Shown here: positions 45,925 through 58,081 of the stretch, piece by piece
Layout: each line of letters starts with the position of its first letter
Numbering within the stretch: position 1 is the first letter of the stretch
Origin: Hygrocybe punicea
Lineage: Eukaryota > Basidiomycota > Agaricomycetes > Agaricales > Hygrophoraceae
NCBI GenBank assembly: GCA_963556145.1
Contig: OY744463.1
Location: forward strand, 2,728,001 to 2,792,000
Direction: 5' to 3'
Length of the DNA: 64,000 bases
Translations under genes and position numbers: made by a program
Notes under the pieces: generated by a model
Database searches by the model: none
What the model was told of the DNA's origin: nothing
The model's input: only the letters and a program-made list of their open reading frames with translations

Positions 45925-46397
45925 ACCACGGTTTGCCCTTCCGAAATCTTTTACACATCCCCCCAGTAATGTCGATGTGGCGAATTGATCGACCGCAATA
46001 CCATTAATATACTGAATACCACCGTAAAGATCTAGGTCATCACTCATGAAATACTGGATGGTTATCATCATGAGGGCTGACCTTTTGGAAATATGGTTTG
46101 CAGCTATGGGTATAATTGTAAGATTTGGGATCCATAATCTCCTGGTGAATGGTTTATGAATGCCACAAATGTATTTGCCACAATGAAAGCCAAAAACTGG
46201 ATATCGCTTGTTGGGTGGTCATGTGTCAGAGGAGGGCAAGGTGTTGAGTCCGGCGAAGGGTATTAACGGGTCATCACGCATCACTCCTTTCCGAAGAAAC
46301 TGGTAGCCACTCTGTTCCTCGTTCATCCGGATCGAGGTAGAAGTGGTATTCATCAATTGAGGACACTAATATTCGTACAAGTAAGGCTTTACCATTG
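45925..46397. other. Convergent 3' region, no gene
   Basis: Nearly 470 bp between the ends of the PP2C and gamma-glutamyltranspeptidase genes. No ORF, RNA or repeat recognised. Confidence 0.5.
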
Positions 46398-49083
46398 TTA
46401 AAGCTGTGCTGCTGCATGACCATCTGCCCTTGGATCAGAGCCAGCGGCCCACACCGTTTGTCCGGATACATCAATGATCCTCTGAATGATTTGACCGCGG
46501 CCAAATATCCCTCGGTTGAATCCGACGACCTGACAAACATCATGCCCCATTTCTTTATCAAACATGAATGACACAAGCAAGAATGAATCGAAATTTGAAT
46601 CACCCTGAAGCTTCGATACAACTATTGGAGAGATTCCATCTTCAAAGTAGACTTTGCTATCAGTAACTGCGACATTGTCCTCTTGTTCAGTTTGCGGGTC
46701 TGGAAGTCCTGCAGATATACAGAAGCGAGGCGCATCCAGTGCCGCCTGTACACTGAATCCACGCAGAATGTTAAATAATATTTGCAGGTGACCCTGAGGC
46801 TAACCCGATACTTTCCTGGTCAACAAATATACTCATTGTTAAGAAGAGAATTTTAGCACCTGCATGAAGCCTCCCATAATTCCATAGCTCAGGAACAGTT
46901 CGTTTCCACGTGTGGCCAGAGCAGGGATGATTGTGTGATACGGTCGTTTACCGCCCTGTAGATCATCTCAGTTCTGAAGGCTCCGCTGTTGGCTTTGGAA
47001 GATACCTTCAAAGAATTCGGATGACCCTTCTCCAGGACAAACCCGGAACCCCTGTTTTGGAGAGTAAATCCACATCCAGTCGGAACAGCTGTCCAGTCAA
47101 CCACATCAGCTTGAGGCAACCAACATCTGATAAATACTTACCACCCGAGCCAAACACTAGAATTAAATGTAACATTGTCATGGTAATGGTCCATAATTAT
47201 TTCTGACCAGCAACGGCTCACTGGTGTAGTTGCTTTGGATGTAGCTGCAAGCATTTCCCCACTGGTCCGTCACTGCAAAGTCTATTCAATTCCTTTCAGT
47301 TAATGGATGACTGGCCACAAACCCGAGAAGTACACAGTGTCGGAACAATGGACAGGTTTACCCTAAGATTCATGTTAGATATATTCCATATCACTGACAT
47401 GACTCACATGGACAACTAGAGGGTTTTTCTTGGTAGGATCAAAGAACTTCGCCCGAGCTGACAAGTATTCCTAACCACAAGAACCATCAACGCGAGGGAA
47501 ATTCGGTACGGTATGCTCTAACCCGGCTCAAGAGGGCTTCCACTGGAACATGCTCGATGTCTGGGTCAGTCACATAATATTGAGAATCTGCAAAGGAACT
47601 CAATTTCATAAAATGTTGTTTCTTCATTATTGTATTGTAGCTTACCAGCAAATGCAAGACTGCCCGAAAGTTACCACATTAATTTGAGCTCATGGGAAAA
47701 TCAGGGTCGGAACGTGCTCACCGCAAGGACTCGATCAGGGTGTGAAGGTACTCGACGGAGTTGTGTTCCATCTCCAGAACCGACTTTACCATTCCTTGTT
47801 CCTGAATGCTTTCTAGAATTCCAAGGGCGAGGAGGGCAGTAATTCCTGAAGATAAAATCATTTCGTCGGCGCACTGCAAATTAAAGAGCAACTCACCTTG
47901 ACCATTTGGAGGACACTTCGTTGTCGGGTGGCAGTCAAACAAAGAATTGATGTCCCCTGGCTGGGACTCACTTCATACACTGTAACTTCACCCCCATAAG
48001 TATATTTGATAGGTTCGACAATGGATGTTTCATGTGTTGCGAGGTCCTCGAGGTCCATAACACCTCCCTTGTCTTGAACAAGCTCGACAATGGCTTCCGC
48101 AATACGGCCTTTGTAGAAGCCGTCCTTTCCTTTTTCTGCCAAAGAGCGAAGCGTCCTGCCCAGTGTGGGTTGTTTAATTACCTGTCCAGGAAGGGGAGCC
48201 TTCCCGTGTAATAGAATTTCCTCGCCGCTTGCCGAGGCCGTCTTGATCAGATGCTCTGAATGCTGCCACTATGGTAGGATTTAATGAGTCGGAGATGTAC
48301 AACAATGTTACAAAGGGAACTGACGGCTTGGCTATTAAGTTCGGACACGGGGAAGCTGATGAGAAACGGATCAGAGACATGAAAATCCTGTGGAGCACTT
48401 TATAGAGCACAAACACACCCCTCCTCTGCGAGTGAGATGGCAGGTGAAAAAACTTCTCCCATTGTGATATTGCCACTTCCAAACTTTTCGACCGTGTCAA
48501 CCCAAGCAGCCGCAGCGCCTGTTCAACCACATCTTTGACGTCAGACTGACAGTTGATAAATCTCTGTAACAAAGGCTAACCAGGTACAGTGACTGAATTC
48601 AGGTCTGTGAAAGGAATGTGGTGTGTCAGGCCTCGTTCTTGAGCGTATTCAAGAGTCAACTTTTTCGGTGAACGTCCGGAGCCGTTCAATGCCTTGACCG
48701 TCTTCGTTTTGGCATGAAAGAACAAACAAAATGCATCTCTATTTCGCAAATCAAAGAGCACCCTTGAAATAATTCGGTCAAACTCACCCCCCGATACCAC
48801 AGGAACTTGGTTCAGTAACATTCAAAGCAGCTGAGGTCGCAACGGCTGCGTCGGCTAGGAAGTCCCAAGAATGTCAAATTTATGTGAAGGAACTAGATTA
48901 TTGATGCACACCAGCATTTCCTCCTTTTCTCAGTATCTCCAATCCGGCCTCGGTGGCTAGGGGCTGGGATGAAGAAACGATACCCTTTGTTCCAAAAACC
49001 ACCGAACGACGGCTCGGGAAACGTTGAAAGACAAGTTCTGGCTGGTCAACCTTGGTCCAATCGATTTCGATTGAAGAGGGCAT
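46398..49083 (-). CDS. Gamma-glutamyltranspeptidase
   Basis: An Ntn-hydrolase that transfers or hydrolyses the gamma-glutamyl group of glutathione. From [20 protein letters not shown] the exons give [45 protein letters not shown] sequence joined to [93 protein letters not shown] and [13 protein letters not shown]. The small-subunit start region follows: [20 protein letters not shown] and IQSNYTSFGSG, where the Thr of SDTVYF is the expected nucleophile. Then come [29 protein letters not shown] and [16 protein letters not shown] at the end. No secretion signal, so it is of the intracellular/soluble basidiomycete form. Apparent frame breaks near 46980 resolve as an intron. Confidence 0.9.
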
Positions 49084-49109
49084 CTATATCCGAAAATGGC
49101 CGAACTCCG

Positions 49110-49682
49110 ATGTCTCTTCAATCGATACAGGCTCGTTTGCAAAATGCGACAGCGGATTACCAGAAGATACAAACGGATTTGTCGAATACCGTCGAGGCCA
49201 GGCAGCGTCTGGAGGCACAGCGTTCAGAGAATGAATTGGTCAAGAAGGTGGGTACTAGGGTTTCCAAGTGTCAAAGCCCTTTCTGACGAATATCGCAAGG
49301 AATTTGCGCAATTGACACATAACAACACCGTTTACAAGCAAATCGGACCAGTTCTGGTATTGCAAGACCAGACAGAGGCAAAAAGCAACGTTGAAACTCG
49401 TATAATGTTCATCAACGAGGAGATGTGAGTTACATCGACATCAGAACCTCCAATCCCAATTGCTTAACAATACTCCAGCAAAAGGCTCGAACAGCAACTC
49501 AAGGATATCTCGTCAAATTCAGAGCAGAAGAAGAACGAAGTCCGCATCACGAATTGCTATCCTTTTGATTGCGCAGTCTACTGAGGAAGCCCCGCCAACA
49601 GATCGTAGAACTGCAAACAGCCCTTCAGCAACTGGCCGAAAAGGCTTCATCAAACCCTCAATCAGTTTCCAAAGCCGTCTAA
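49110..49682 (+). CDS. PFD6: Prefoldin subunit 6
   Basis: Prefoldin is a jellyfish-shaped hexamer that delivers nascent actin and tubulin to the CCT chaperonin; subunit 6 is a beta-type member. MSLQSIQARLQNATADYQKI and QTDLSNTVEARQRLEAQRSE form the first helix, then NELVKK spliced to EFAQLTHNNTVYKQIGPVLV and LQDQTEAKSNVETRIMFINE (the beta-hairpins), IKRLEQQLKDISSNSEQKKN, and after intron 49540-49601 EIVELQTALQQLAEKASSNP and QSVSKAV. About 125 residues, normal for the family. Its ATG is 26 bp from the ATG of the divergent gamma-glutamyltranspeptidase gene. Confidence 0.93.
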
Positions 49683-50150
49683 ATCACCCCATTCGTTCTG
49701 GCGATCACAGGTTTGGGATGCTGATACTCTCGGCTGCAAATTTGTTGATATTGCTGCACATGTTGTCCATGGCTGTGAGCCTCTTGTTCAAGTTCGATCT
49801 CTACCCTTCAAACCCTTTTCCAGCTTGAATCGCTTGCTTACCGAAGTGAGCAATTATGTATAGTTCTTTTGAACCTATTCGAACATCAACCAATATTGGA
49901 ACCTGCCCACGAAGCAGGGCTGAATGCTAATTGTGTAGATGTCCCTTACTCCATCTTGCAGGCAAAAATCCACATATTTGTATGCTTGCGAAATAATACC
50001 ATCAGGAGTGAGTACCACATAAGGACCAATATCCAAACAAGAAAACATTGTTATTCGAGGAAGTAAGAGGAAAGCAACTTATTAAGGTCGAGTAACAGAG
50101 AAATCGCATCCTGCGCAGGGGTGTCTAGAAATCGAGTACGAGAAGCTAGT
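49683..50150 (-). other. Possible exons of an unresolved minus-strand gene
   Basis: Minus-strand readings such as RTRFLDTPAQDAISLLLDLN (near 50120), AYKYVDFCLQDG (near 49970) and SNLNKRLTAMDNMCSNINKF ending SIPNL (near 49700-49780) look like conserved helical protein. They are spaced as if by short introns. I find no start codon, and phases do not join cleanly. It may be a small adaptor-type protein or its pseudogene; I do not name it. Confidence 0.3.
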
Positions 50151-51730
50151 TTAGGTCATGCCTGGTTTTTCAACGACTTGATCTGAAGAGAGAGTGCTCG
50201 GTGTTTGATGCTGTTGGGGGGGAGCCGCTAGAATATTTGAGGGAAGGGGTGCTCGGTTGGCAGAATATTGTGGTGGTAGCTCGATGACGTCACTCTCGTC
50301 TGGAAGGATCTCCTCTGCATCGGTGTGGAGGATAAAACGTGATGGTGTGTAGTTTGACCCTCCCGCCGTTGCCACTTTCCGCCGCGCACTCGATGTCGAA
50401 CTGCTGGGGACATTGTATGGAAGTGAAGGATCTTCTGCGTTGGAACCAGTGTAGGAATGAGAGGGAGTGTGCCCTTGAGAAGCGGGAGGAAAACTAAAAG
50501 GTGTTGGGGTGTATTGATCTGAAAGTAAAAATTGCGTAGATACGGCGTCCGGATGAGGTGGGGCACCTGGAGCATATGAGTATGGATACGAGGAGGTTCT
50601 GTGCTCCAGTCGATGAGGCGGATTATTGACATCCGATTCCAGTATATTGCGCTGTGAAAAACGACGGTTTGCGTATGGATCGTCATACGCCCAGCTGGTC
50701 TCCTTCTTCCGAAGGTATTTTCGTATGAAAAATACGCCAAGAGTAATCAGCGCAGCGAAGAGAATCAAACCGCCTAACACAGTGCCAGCGATGGCGCCAC
50801 TCGACACAGTCGTGCCCGAAGAAGTTGGTGATGGTTGAGGGGAGGGGGTGGAGGGGGTAGAAGATGGTATTGTGACCATGCTGGTAGATGAAGGAGAAGA
50901 TGCATCGAGACATGTACTGTCGTCCGAGGGTCCAACAATCTTGACGGCGGAGCTTCCGCCATTGCGGCCGAGGGAATCGAACATAACAAATACTATGGAG
51001 GTGTCGCTGGCAATATTAGCGACCCAATCAAAGGTTGGCTGTCCAGTCGGAGGGTAAAGAATAAAATTTTGGCCATCAGGAATGAGGCCCTGCACACGAT
51101 GTGAATAGTCGGTATTCATTGACAAAAAGTGAACATACCAGGATTGTGATGGGCTGCACAGCGGCTGCATAATCACTAAAAGTGTAAGGCCTAACAAACA
51201 AGTCAGGATATTTCATTCAAAAACACACCCTGATCGCAAGTCTCACCTGCATTGTTGTAGAGCAGTGTTCAAAGAAAAGGTAAAATTTACACCAGCAATA
51301 GTGGCATTGCATGAACCACCCATAGAAGCTCCAACACTGAGTAGCCCCGAAGTGCCTCCCGTCCCAAAGCCGGTAGAATCAGACATTGTGAGGAGAAATT
51401 TTGTACCCTGTGGAAAGGGAAGTTGTGCTTTGTATGTGCTCCCGCCATCGTCAGGAATGGAGAGATTTCGAGGTGCTCCAAAGACCTGTGAGAGACATGG
51501 TTAAATACAGCTTAAATATTCCTTCACTGTACACACAGGAATCATGAGAAGTTGAAACGGTGCTTGCCCGCCTAGAAAGCCGCATATCAAGAATGAAGCG
51601 CTGAAGTTCAGTGGCACTCACCTGTCCAAGTAATGCTAAGATCGTCACACTGAGTGGGTGTGCCAACATTAAAGCTAAATCCAGATACTAGAGGGATCCA
51701 GAGAACAAACGCCAATAACTGAAATCGCAT
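50151..51730 (-). CDS. Single-pass membrane protein with Ser/Thr-rich ectodomain
   Basis: The signal peptide MRFQLLAFVLWIPLVSG is followed by FSFNVGTPTQCDDLSITWTG and GQAPFQLLMIPV (a beta-sandwich type ectodomain common in agarics), FGAPRNLSIPDDGGSTYKAQ, GTKFLLTMSDSTGFGTGGTS, GSCNATIAGVNFTFSLNTAL and, in the large last exon, GQPTFDWVANIASDTSIVFV. A Ser/Thr/Pro stalk leads to the membrane helix AIAGTVLGGLILFAALITLG VFFI (about residues 135-158 of that exon's frame), then a basic stop-transfer and a long, Pro/Ser/Tyr-rich cytoplasmic tail ending VVEKPGMT. Many such proteins exist in mushrooms; function unknown. A surface sensor or adhesion role is only a guess. It looks intact. Confidence 0.75.
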
Positions 51731-51771
51731 CTGCGGCGATAGGAATTCAAAGAGTGTGGCCAGAGACAAGT

Positions 51772-52104
51772 ATGAAAGGCCTCAGGCTGGTTTACATAAT
51801 TGGTGGCAGTGCCGTGACCTTGGGGATCAGCATTGCCTGGTCGATACCCACTTGCTATACTGTTTCAAACGTCACCGGTCGTCCTCGAGGTCCACTGCCT
51901 TTAGCTCTCAGCGACACTTACATAACTATAACTTGGTGTTCAGCCAACTCAACAATATTCAACGCAGTACATGTCGATATCACGTTCCACGGCAAACTTG
52001 CAAGGGAACCGGAATGGATTGAAGCCTCGTCTCGTATCCATGCTCACGGTGTTCCACGACCCACACCATCGACCCTTGAATTGAACTTTGCAACCGAAAG
52101 CTGA
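51772..52104 (+). CDS. Doubtful small ORF with N-terminal hydrophobic segment
   Basis: MKGLRLVYIIGGSAVTLGIS is a plausible signal anchor, followed by about 90 residues with no motif, ending LELNFATES. It lies between two minus-strand genes, starting just upstream of the membrane protein's ATG. It could be a real small secreted protein, or chance. No splice or homology support. Confidence 0.25.
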   Translation: MKGLRLVYIIGGSAVTLGISIAWSIPTCYTVSNVTGRPRGPLPLALSDTYITITWCSANSTIFNAVHVDITFHGKLAREPEWIEASSRIHAHGVPRPTPSTLELNFATES

Positions 52105-52195
52105 AAGCCGAACACAGCTTCGTGTGCTCCAATGACAGTTGAATGACTGCAAGAAATCCCAGCTATGTATCAAATAGATTTCTAGAACACGTCGC

Positions 52196-54149
52196 CTAAT
52201 TAACTGGAGGATCACTCTTTATCAGCTCGCCATCGCCGTCTTCCCCCACCTCGAAGGCACAGCAAAATGTGTTCTTGTCCAACAATATAATGCCCTTACC
52301 ATCGGGCGCCCACTTTAGATCTTTGGTCTCAAATCTCTCTGCGGATCGATCAATAAAAGAAGCCTATAAGAGTAATATACATACTTGCGGGAACCCCAAT
52401 ACACTCTGCCATCTCCTCTTCAGCCCCACCGTCTCCGACCCACTCATCACTCCAGGTATAAATACTCCGTCCGGCGCAGCAAAGTACCAGGCTACCCTTG
52501 CGCACCGGGTTCCATCGCGCGTGAAGGACAGGTCGGGCATGTATCAAGACGCTACGCAGTTTTGGCGCAAAGTCTTCCGAGGGAGAGGGGAAGTCGTAAA
52601 TGTGGATTACAGTGGGGACATTTTCTGGGGGGGAAAGTGGTGAACGAGATGAAAGCAAAGGTGCTGTAATGCCGAATGTCGCGCACCAAAACGAACAAGT
52701 AGAAGACTTCCAGTCTTATTCCACTCCAGCTGGATTGATCCGCTTTTCGGGTTTGACTTTGTCTGGTCGGCCCTTATCAGAGAAATAGACTGCGGCCCTG
52801 ATAGTCGTTCGTCTGGCCATCAATGATCAACTAGGACTATTGAGGAAGTGCAAACGTGATGCTCAACACTCACATGAAAGGAACCCACGGCCTTCCGTGG
52901 CTTCAAGCCATTTAGAAGGTTCACGCCAAATAGTCTGTAACACTTCAAATGATTGGAAAGCGGTGGCATTGATGCACTCACGACGCCAGCTGATATCCGA
53001 CTTGACAGCTCTAGAGTCGCCACAGGGGACCAACTCAAGCGATCGAGAATGTGGATCTGCGGAGCGGGGTTGCGTAAAAGCGATTGTCAAAACCTTGTGT
53101 ATGATCTACTTTATCATCCCATCCGCCTACGGCGAGAAATATCCCGCTAGGATGCCATACAGCGTTCCGGATTCCCAATCCTGGGTCCGGATCTGGTGAG
53201 AATGAAGCTAAGAGTCGACCTGTAAGCGTCAAGATATGGATCTTGTACTGCAGGTGGCAGTTGAGTAAGAGGCAAATTTTGGAAAAGAAAACCGACCTCC
53301 AAAGGACCTTCCCATACTGCGATGTGATTCCCGGTTGGAGACAGTGCGAGTGAAGAGATGGTTGAGGTTGGGAGAGGAAAGTGCTAAACCATCGCCATCA
53401 CCAAAAACCTTTGTATGCCTAGGAAAGGTGTGGTGCGTACTCGAACTAATTTGAATGATTGCGGCGTGGTATCATAGAGCCCTAGTGTATCTTTTGACCT
53501 GTGGCGTTCAGCGAGAACAAAATACCTTCCGTCGGAACGGAAGGCGTAACCTGTATCGGAACATGAATCTCCCGATAAAACATATGATCACGATGACTTC
53601 TACCGCGATCTGGATGAACAGGGAACTGAATATAGTGTGCCGAAGCAGTGACTAATGACCAGATTGTGACCCTCAGCTGGAGCACGGCGAGAGTCAGGAG
53701 TGATAAATGGAGGAGGAAAGATGTCAACGTACGCCCCATTCTGAAAAGCACAGAACACTTCGACCATCCGGAGCCCATTCAGCTTTGACTAGCCCTTCGG
53801 CGCCAGAGTCAATACGCGCCCTCCATTTATCGTCTCTCAGTTTGAAAACGTGAACGACGCCCTTCTTGGCCAACGCTGCCAAAATGTACTCCGAGTCGCA
53901 CGACCATGCAACATGCGATATCCAGGTTTCGGCTGTTGTTGCAGAAGTTGGGCCTGCAGTATTCGTTTTCGATTTGAGAATGAGATGAGTTGGGGATGGG
54001 GATGGGTCTGCGAGCCACGTCCGGGTGATCTGGAAAGTGTCAGTTCGTCGAACAATGAGTCTGTCTTGAACCGCTGTGAGGATGAAGTGGGTGCCGGGAC
54101 TGAAAGCGACGAGGGCATTGGTCTGCTTGTATATTTCTGTGAAGTCCAT
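52196..54149 (-). CDS. WRAP73: WD-repeat protein WRAP73 (WDR8)
   Basis: WRAP73/Wdr8 is a WD40 protein of centrosomes and spindle poles; in fission yeast it acts with Msd1 to anchor microtubule minus ends. MDFTEIYKQTNALVAFSPGT is followed by LIVRRTDTFQITRTWL, TWISHVAWSCDSEYILAALA, VVHVFKLRDDKWRARIDSGA, KAEWAPDGRSVLCFSEWGVR and TIWSLVTASAHYIQFPVH. Then come ISSLALSPTGNHIAVWEGPL, RLLASFSPDPDPGLGIRNAV, WHPSGIFLAVGGWDDKV, WREPSKWLEATEGRGFLS (a block typical of the family), ARPVLHARWNPVRKGSLVLC and DLKWAPDGKGIILLDKNTFC. It ends GELIKSDPPVN. About eight introns, intact. Confidence 0.88.
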
Positions 54150-54628
54150 GTTGAAGCGATATTACACTTTGCCAATGTGCTCGTTGTGTAATTGTCCGTC
54201 TATTGTTCACCCCCTTGATCACTTTTGCGCCAGTCGTTATCTACATGATCATGTTCAGAGGGAGATACTGAGGTTTGACAATTAACAGCTTACTGTAGCT
54301 TACCGGTTGACAATTAAGAACTTACTGTCAGGACGTGGTTGTCCGGGCACGTGTTCAATTAATCACCCGCAATGTCCGAAATTCGTCACGTACATTTTGC
54401 CTTGCTCGGAAATTGTCACAGTCACGTGAATTAATTAGTTATACAACATGCGATACTTCATCACTCCGGGTAGCCATATGTTGTTCTATCGGCTTCGGCA
54501 ACCGTGTTTCTTGTCTGTCATTACGAGAATACCTCCGTGTCATGTCAGCTTGAACCTTCAACCTTCAACCTTCATTCGGTGCTGTCATAAACCACACCGT
54601 TCCCAGTGGTTTCATCATCAACTTCAGT
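54150..54628. promoter_or_regulatory. Divergent promoter of WRAP73 and the transporter
   Basis: About 480 bp between two divergent start codons. A CAATTAA(C/G)A(A/G)CTTACTGT motif is repeated (near 54279 and 54309), and an AACCTTC unit is repeated three times (about 54553-54572). CACGTG-type words occur at 54347 and 54424. No gene. Confidence 0.4.
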
Positions 54629-56867
54629 ATGTCTGAGCTAGGTCGCTCGTCTGAATCGACTGTGGTACCAGTCGGTGACACTCCAAACCCAGGCGAGAAA
54701 AGTAATGTCGATTCTTTTATGGTTCGATTTGAAACGGGGAACACAGCCAATCCCAAGGTTCACTCTATGTGACTAGTTTGACACTATTGCTGAATTCATG
54801 CTCCAGAACTGGTCGTCTCTGAAGAAATGGTATCTGACCATAGCAGGAGGCCTTCTTGTCCTGAATTCGTAAGTGGTTCCACCATTTCTCTCACTGGTCA
54901 GTCCTTGACGGCTGGGAAATTGAAATCCAGGACATTTGCGAGTTCCGCCCCTACAAGTATCATCCCCCAACTAATGGACAAGTTCCATATTTCTGTGGAA
55001 GTTGCTCTGTTGACAATATCTCTCTTCGTTGCGGGATATTGTGTAGGGCCACTGCTCTGGGGGCCCCTATCCGAGCAGGTACTATCGCAATTCAATCTGA
55101 GGGGTTGTGTAGTTGATAGTTTTCACATAGTATGGTCGTAGACCAGTATTCATAATGACTTTTCTTTGCTACACCGTATGGTTCAACCTCCCATAACCCA
55201 CCAACGTACTCACGCCCGTTATCTTACAGGTACTTCAAATCGGCACAGCACTCTCTGAAAATTCTCCCACAATCCTGATTTTGCGATTTTTCGCTGGCGT
55301 ATTTGCCGCTGCTCCATTGACTAATGTTGGGTACGATCTCCCCTAACTAGTGTCATTTGTCCTAAATTACTTCCAGGGCCCTGATATCCGACATTTGGGA
55401 CGCAAGGTCGCGCGGGAATGCTCTGGCCGTTTTTACTGTGGCTCCTTTTGCTGGGCCGGCTTTAGGCCCTATTGTAGCAGGCTATATTGTAGTCGGTGGC
55501 TTGTCTTGGCAGTGGGTGTTTTGGATTACAACTATCTTTGTATGTCATATATTTGGCATCAATGACTTGTTATTAACATCCTCCTTTCAGGGCGGTGCTT
55601 GCTGGCTTCAAATTATTTTCACCATACCCGAAACTTATGAGTTGGTCTTTCTGCCCCTCAGGTCAGGTAGATCATTGACGGGACTGCTCTCAGACCTATC
55701 CTCCTTGTCAAGATGGCCCAACTGAAACGCGCAGATACTGGCGATATCCGTTACTATGCTCCTATAGAAAAGCGCAACCTGCCTTTTGTTCAGCGGATAG
55801 AGCATACCCTCGCCAAACCGTTCAAGGTTCTCTTCCAAGAACCGATGTTGATCGCAATCACCATCTACATGAGTGTACGTAACTTTCTTCATCAGTGTTG
55901 TGACTTTCATTTGAATTTTTCAAAATACACTTCAGTTTATATATGGCTGTATCTATCTTCTCTTCGAGGCCTATCCAATAGTATTCACTGAAGCACACCA
56001 CTTCAACGCTGGTGTTTCCGGTCTCATGTTTTTGCCTCTGCCTATTGGTGGTGCTATTGGTGTTGTAGGAGTGCGTACTTTCGGTCTGATGTTCCATCCG
56101 TGCAATTGATTTTCGGATTGTTCAGTACCTCTTCATTTTTAATCCCCGGTACGAACGCGCAATGCAGGAATGTGTTCCTCATGCTGTTCCTCCGGAATTT
56201 CGACTCGAGATGGGAATGGTCGCTGCCCCCTTGTTTGCGATTTCCTTCTTCTGGTTTGGGTATGTTCATTCCCCACATTATTGTGTTCGGACAGTGGCTG
56301 ACAATGCTGAACAGATGGACATCCTTCCCCAGTGTCCCCTTTGCGATACCAATGATGTCCGGTTTGCTAATGGGATTTTCGATATGCTGGATGTTTGTAA
56401 GTTTTACTTCCTGCTACTCATTATGGACACCTGTCTGATCAATTTTTCGGACGTTAACTCCGTAGTTGTCTCTATTCAACTACATCATCGATGCATATCT
56501 TTACGTGGCAGCATCCGCACTCGCCGCGACTACCGTCGCGAGAAGCCTGGCTGGAGCGGCCTTTCCGGTGGGTTACTCTCCCTATGCCTTGATCTCATTT
56601 GATGGTCTTTTTTTTATCAACAGCTTTTTGCCTCTCAGATGTACGTTGCGCTCGGTCCACGCTGGGCATCGTCTCTTCTCGGCTTTGTCGCTATCGCTAT
56701 GATGCCTATTCCATTTGTCCTCAAGAGGTATGTGTTTCACACTCATGACATTACTGTCTGTTCTCACAGTGAACAGGTTCGGACCCATATTGCGAAAGAA
56801 TTCTAAACACGCACCCACGGGCAAGGAGGAAAGCTATCTACCAAAGAAACCATTTTCTTCGGTTTAA
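54629..56867 (+). CDS. MFS multidrug/polyamine-type transporter (DHA1)
   Basis: A plasma-membrane proton antiporter of the DHA1 class, with 12 membrane segments. MSELGRSSESTVVPVGDTPN is a cytoplasmic tail. Then come NWSSLKKWYLTIAGGLLVLN (TM1), TSIIPQLMDKFHISVEVALL, ISLFVAGYCVGPLLWGPLSE (motif of TM2 and loop), the region GALISDIWDARSRGNALAVF (the DHA1 loop), TVAPFAGPALGPIVAGYIVV and GLSWQWVFWITTIF (motif C, GPxxGP), FTIPETYE, LAKPFKVLFQEPMLIAITIY, LLFEAYPIVFTEAHHFNAGV, MVAAPLFAISFFWFG, FAIPMMSGLLMGFSICWMF, VARSLAGAAFPLFASQMYVA and WASSLLGFVAIAMMPIPFVL. It ends KKPFSSV. The exon carrying TM3-TM4 (near 55140-55330) is hard to place, but the rest joins well. Confidence 0.85.
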
Positions 56868-57366
56868 TGCATTTTATTGGCATTATGCCTTATGACAGGT
56901 AGTAACGATTTAATGACGTTCATTCACGCCTTATCACGTCGCATTTTACTTGTATGTACCATAACATTACATCGATCGGAATGATACTGTGCTACTATAC
57001 TGACTAAGCAATGACTAAGCAACTCATGTGCTGCTTTTGATGCAGCCTTGTTTTCACTGTTTTGCTGCAATGCTCAACCAAATAAATACCAGAAAAATTG
57101 TAGGACACTGTTGACATGGTACACTACAAATGCTACTGCAATGTCAAGGCCTTTTAGGTACAAATAGAGTCAATATTAATTAAATTTTATAAATCTGTTG
57201 AAATCTGCACTTTCTTTGGCACTAGAGCTTTGTGAATTGTTATTCTGCTTATTCCTTATTCATGTGTTGTAAAATGATTCATTGTAGGTACACAAGAAAT
57301 TTTCAGTAATTTATTTACAGCCATTTGGGTAATTGTTGGCAGTAACTCAGCTTTTTTCAATCAATT
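56868..57366. other. AT-rich intergenic flank of the foldback
   Basis: No coding sign. Contains small repeats (ACTGACTAAGCAATGACTAAGCAA near 56999-57022, the unit split here as ACTAAGCAA twice). Confidence 0.4.
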
Positions 57367-58081
57367 AAGAAATATGGACTTCGGTAGAAATTTGAGTGCT
57401 CTATTTTGTATCTCATGAAGTACTGCATGGATTGAGATGGTTATAGAGGGAAAGTTGTACTATTTATTGAGGGCTATCAACTCCTGTAATTACATTTGGA
57501 CAACATTTAATGTATGGTGAGTTATGGATGAAACAAAGGGTAGACCAGTGCTTTTTGAGACTCAAAATGATATTGTCACATTATGGCATCAAATGAGCTC
57601 CTACGAAGGACGTTTTAGGGAGAAAGTTGTTCATTTTTTCAAGGGCTAGAAGTACATATACCATGTTTTTCTTTATTTTTGTTCTTTGAGCCAACAGGAC
57701 AGCTGGATTACATTTGTCTGCATTGGAATCAACATATCACAAGAATCATATGTGTTGGCTCAAAGAACAAAAATAAAGAAAAACACGGTATATGTACTTC
57801 TAGCCCTTGAAAAAATGAACAACTTTCTCCCTAAAATGTCCTTCGTAGGAGCTCATTTGATGCCATAATGTGACAATATCATTTTGAGTCTCAAAAAGCA
57901 CTGGTCTACCCTTTGTTTCATCCATAACTCACCATACATTAAATGTTGTCCAAATGTAATTACAGGAGTTGATAGCCCTCAATAAATAGTACAACTTTCC
58001 CTCTATAACCATCTCAATCCATGCAGTACTTCATGAGATACAAAATAGAGCACTCAAATTTCTACCAAGTCCATATTTCTT
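57367..58081. mobile_element. Foldback element: 330-bp inverted arms around a 56-bp loop
   Basis: Left arm 57367-57696 (from AAGAAATATGGACT to GAGCCAACA) and right arm 57753-58081 (from TGTTGGCTC to AGTCCATATTTCTT) are reverse complements over their whole length. By eye the arms differ by one 1-base indel (CTTCGGTAG against CTTGGTAG) and about two substitutions (GGACGTTTTAG/GGACATTTTAG; CCATGTTTTT/CCGTGTTTTT). The loop 57697-57752 holds nothing I recognise. No ORF. The transcript would be a perfect double-stranded hairpin. It may be a foldback-type transposon or MITE, or a tail-to-tail duplication; no clear target-site duplication is visible at its edges. Confidence 0.85.

Noticed and set aside
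46889..47119. Apparent frameshift in gamma-glutamyltranspeptidase
   Set aside because: A 50-bp GT-AG intron ending CTACAG joins GHPNSLK to [11 protein letters not shown] in frame.
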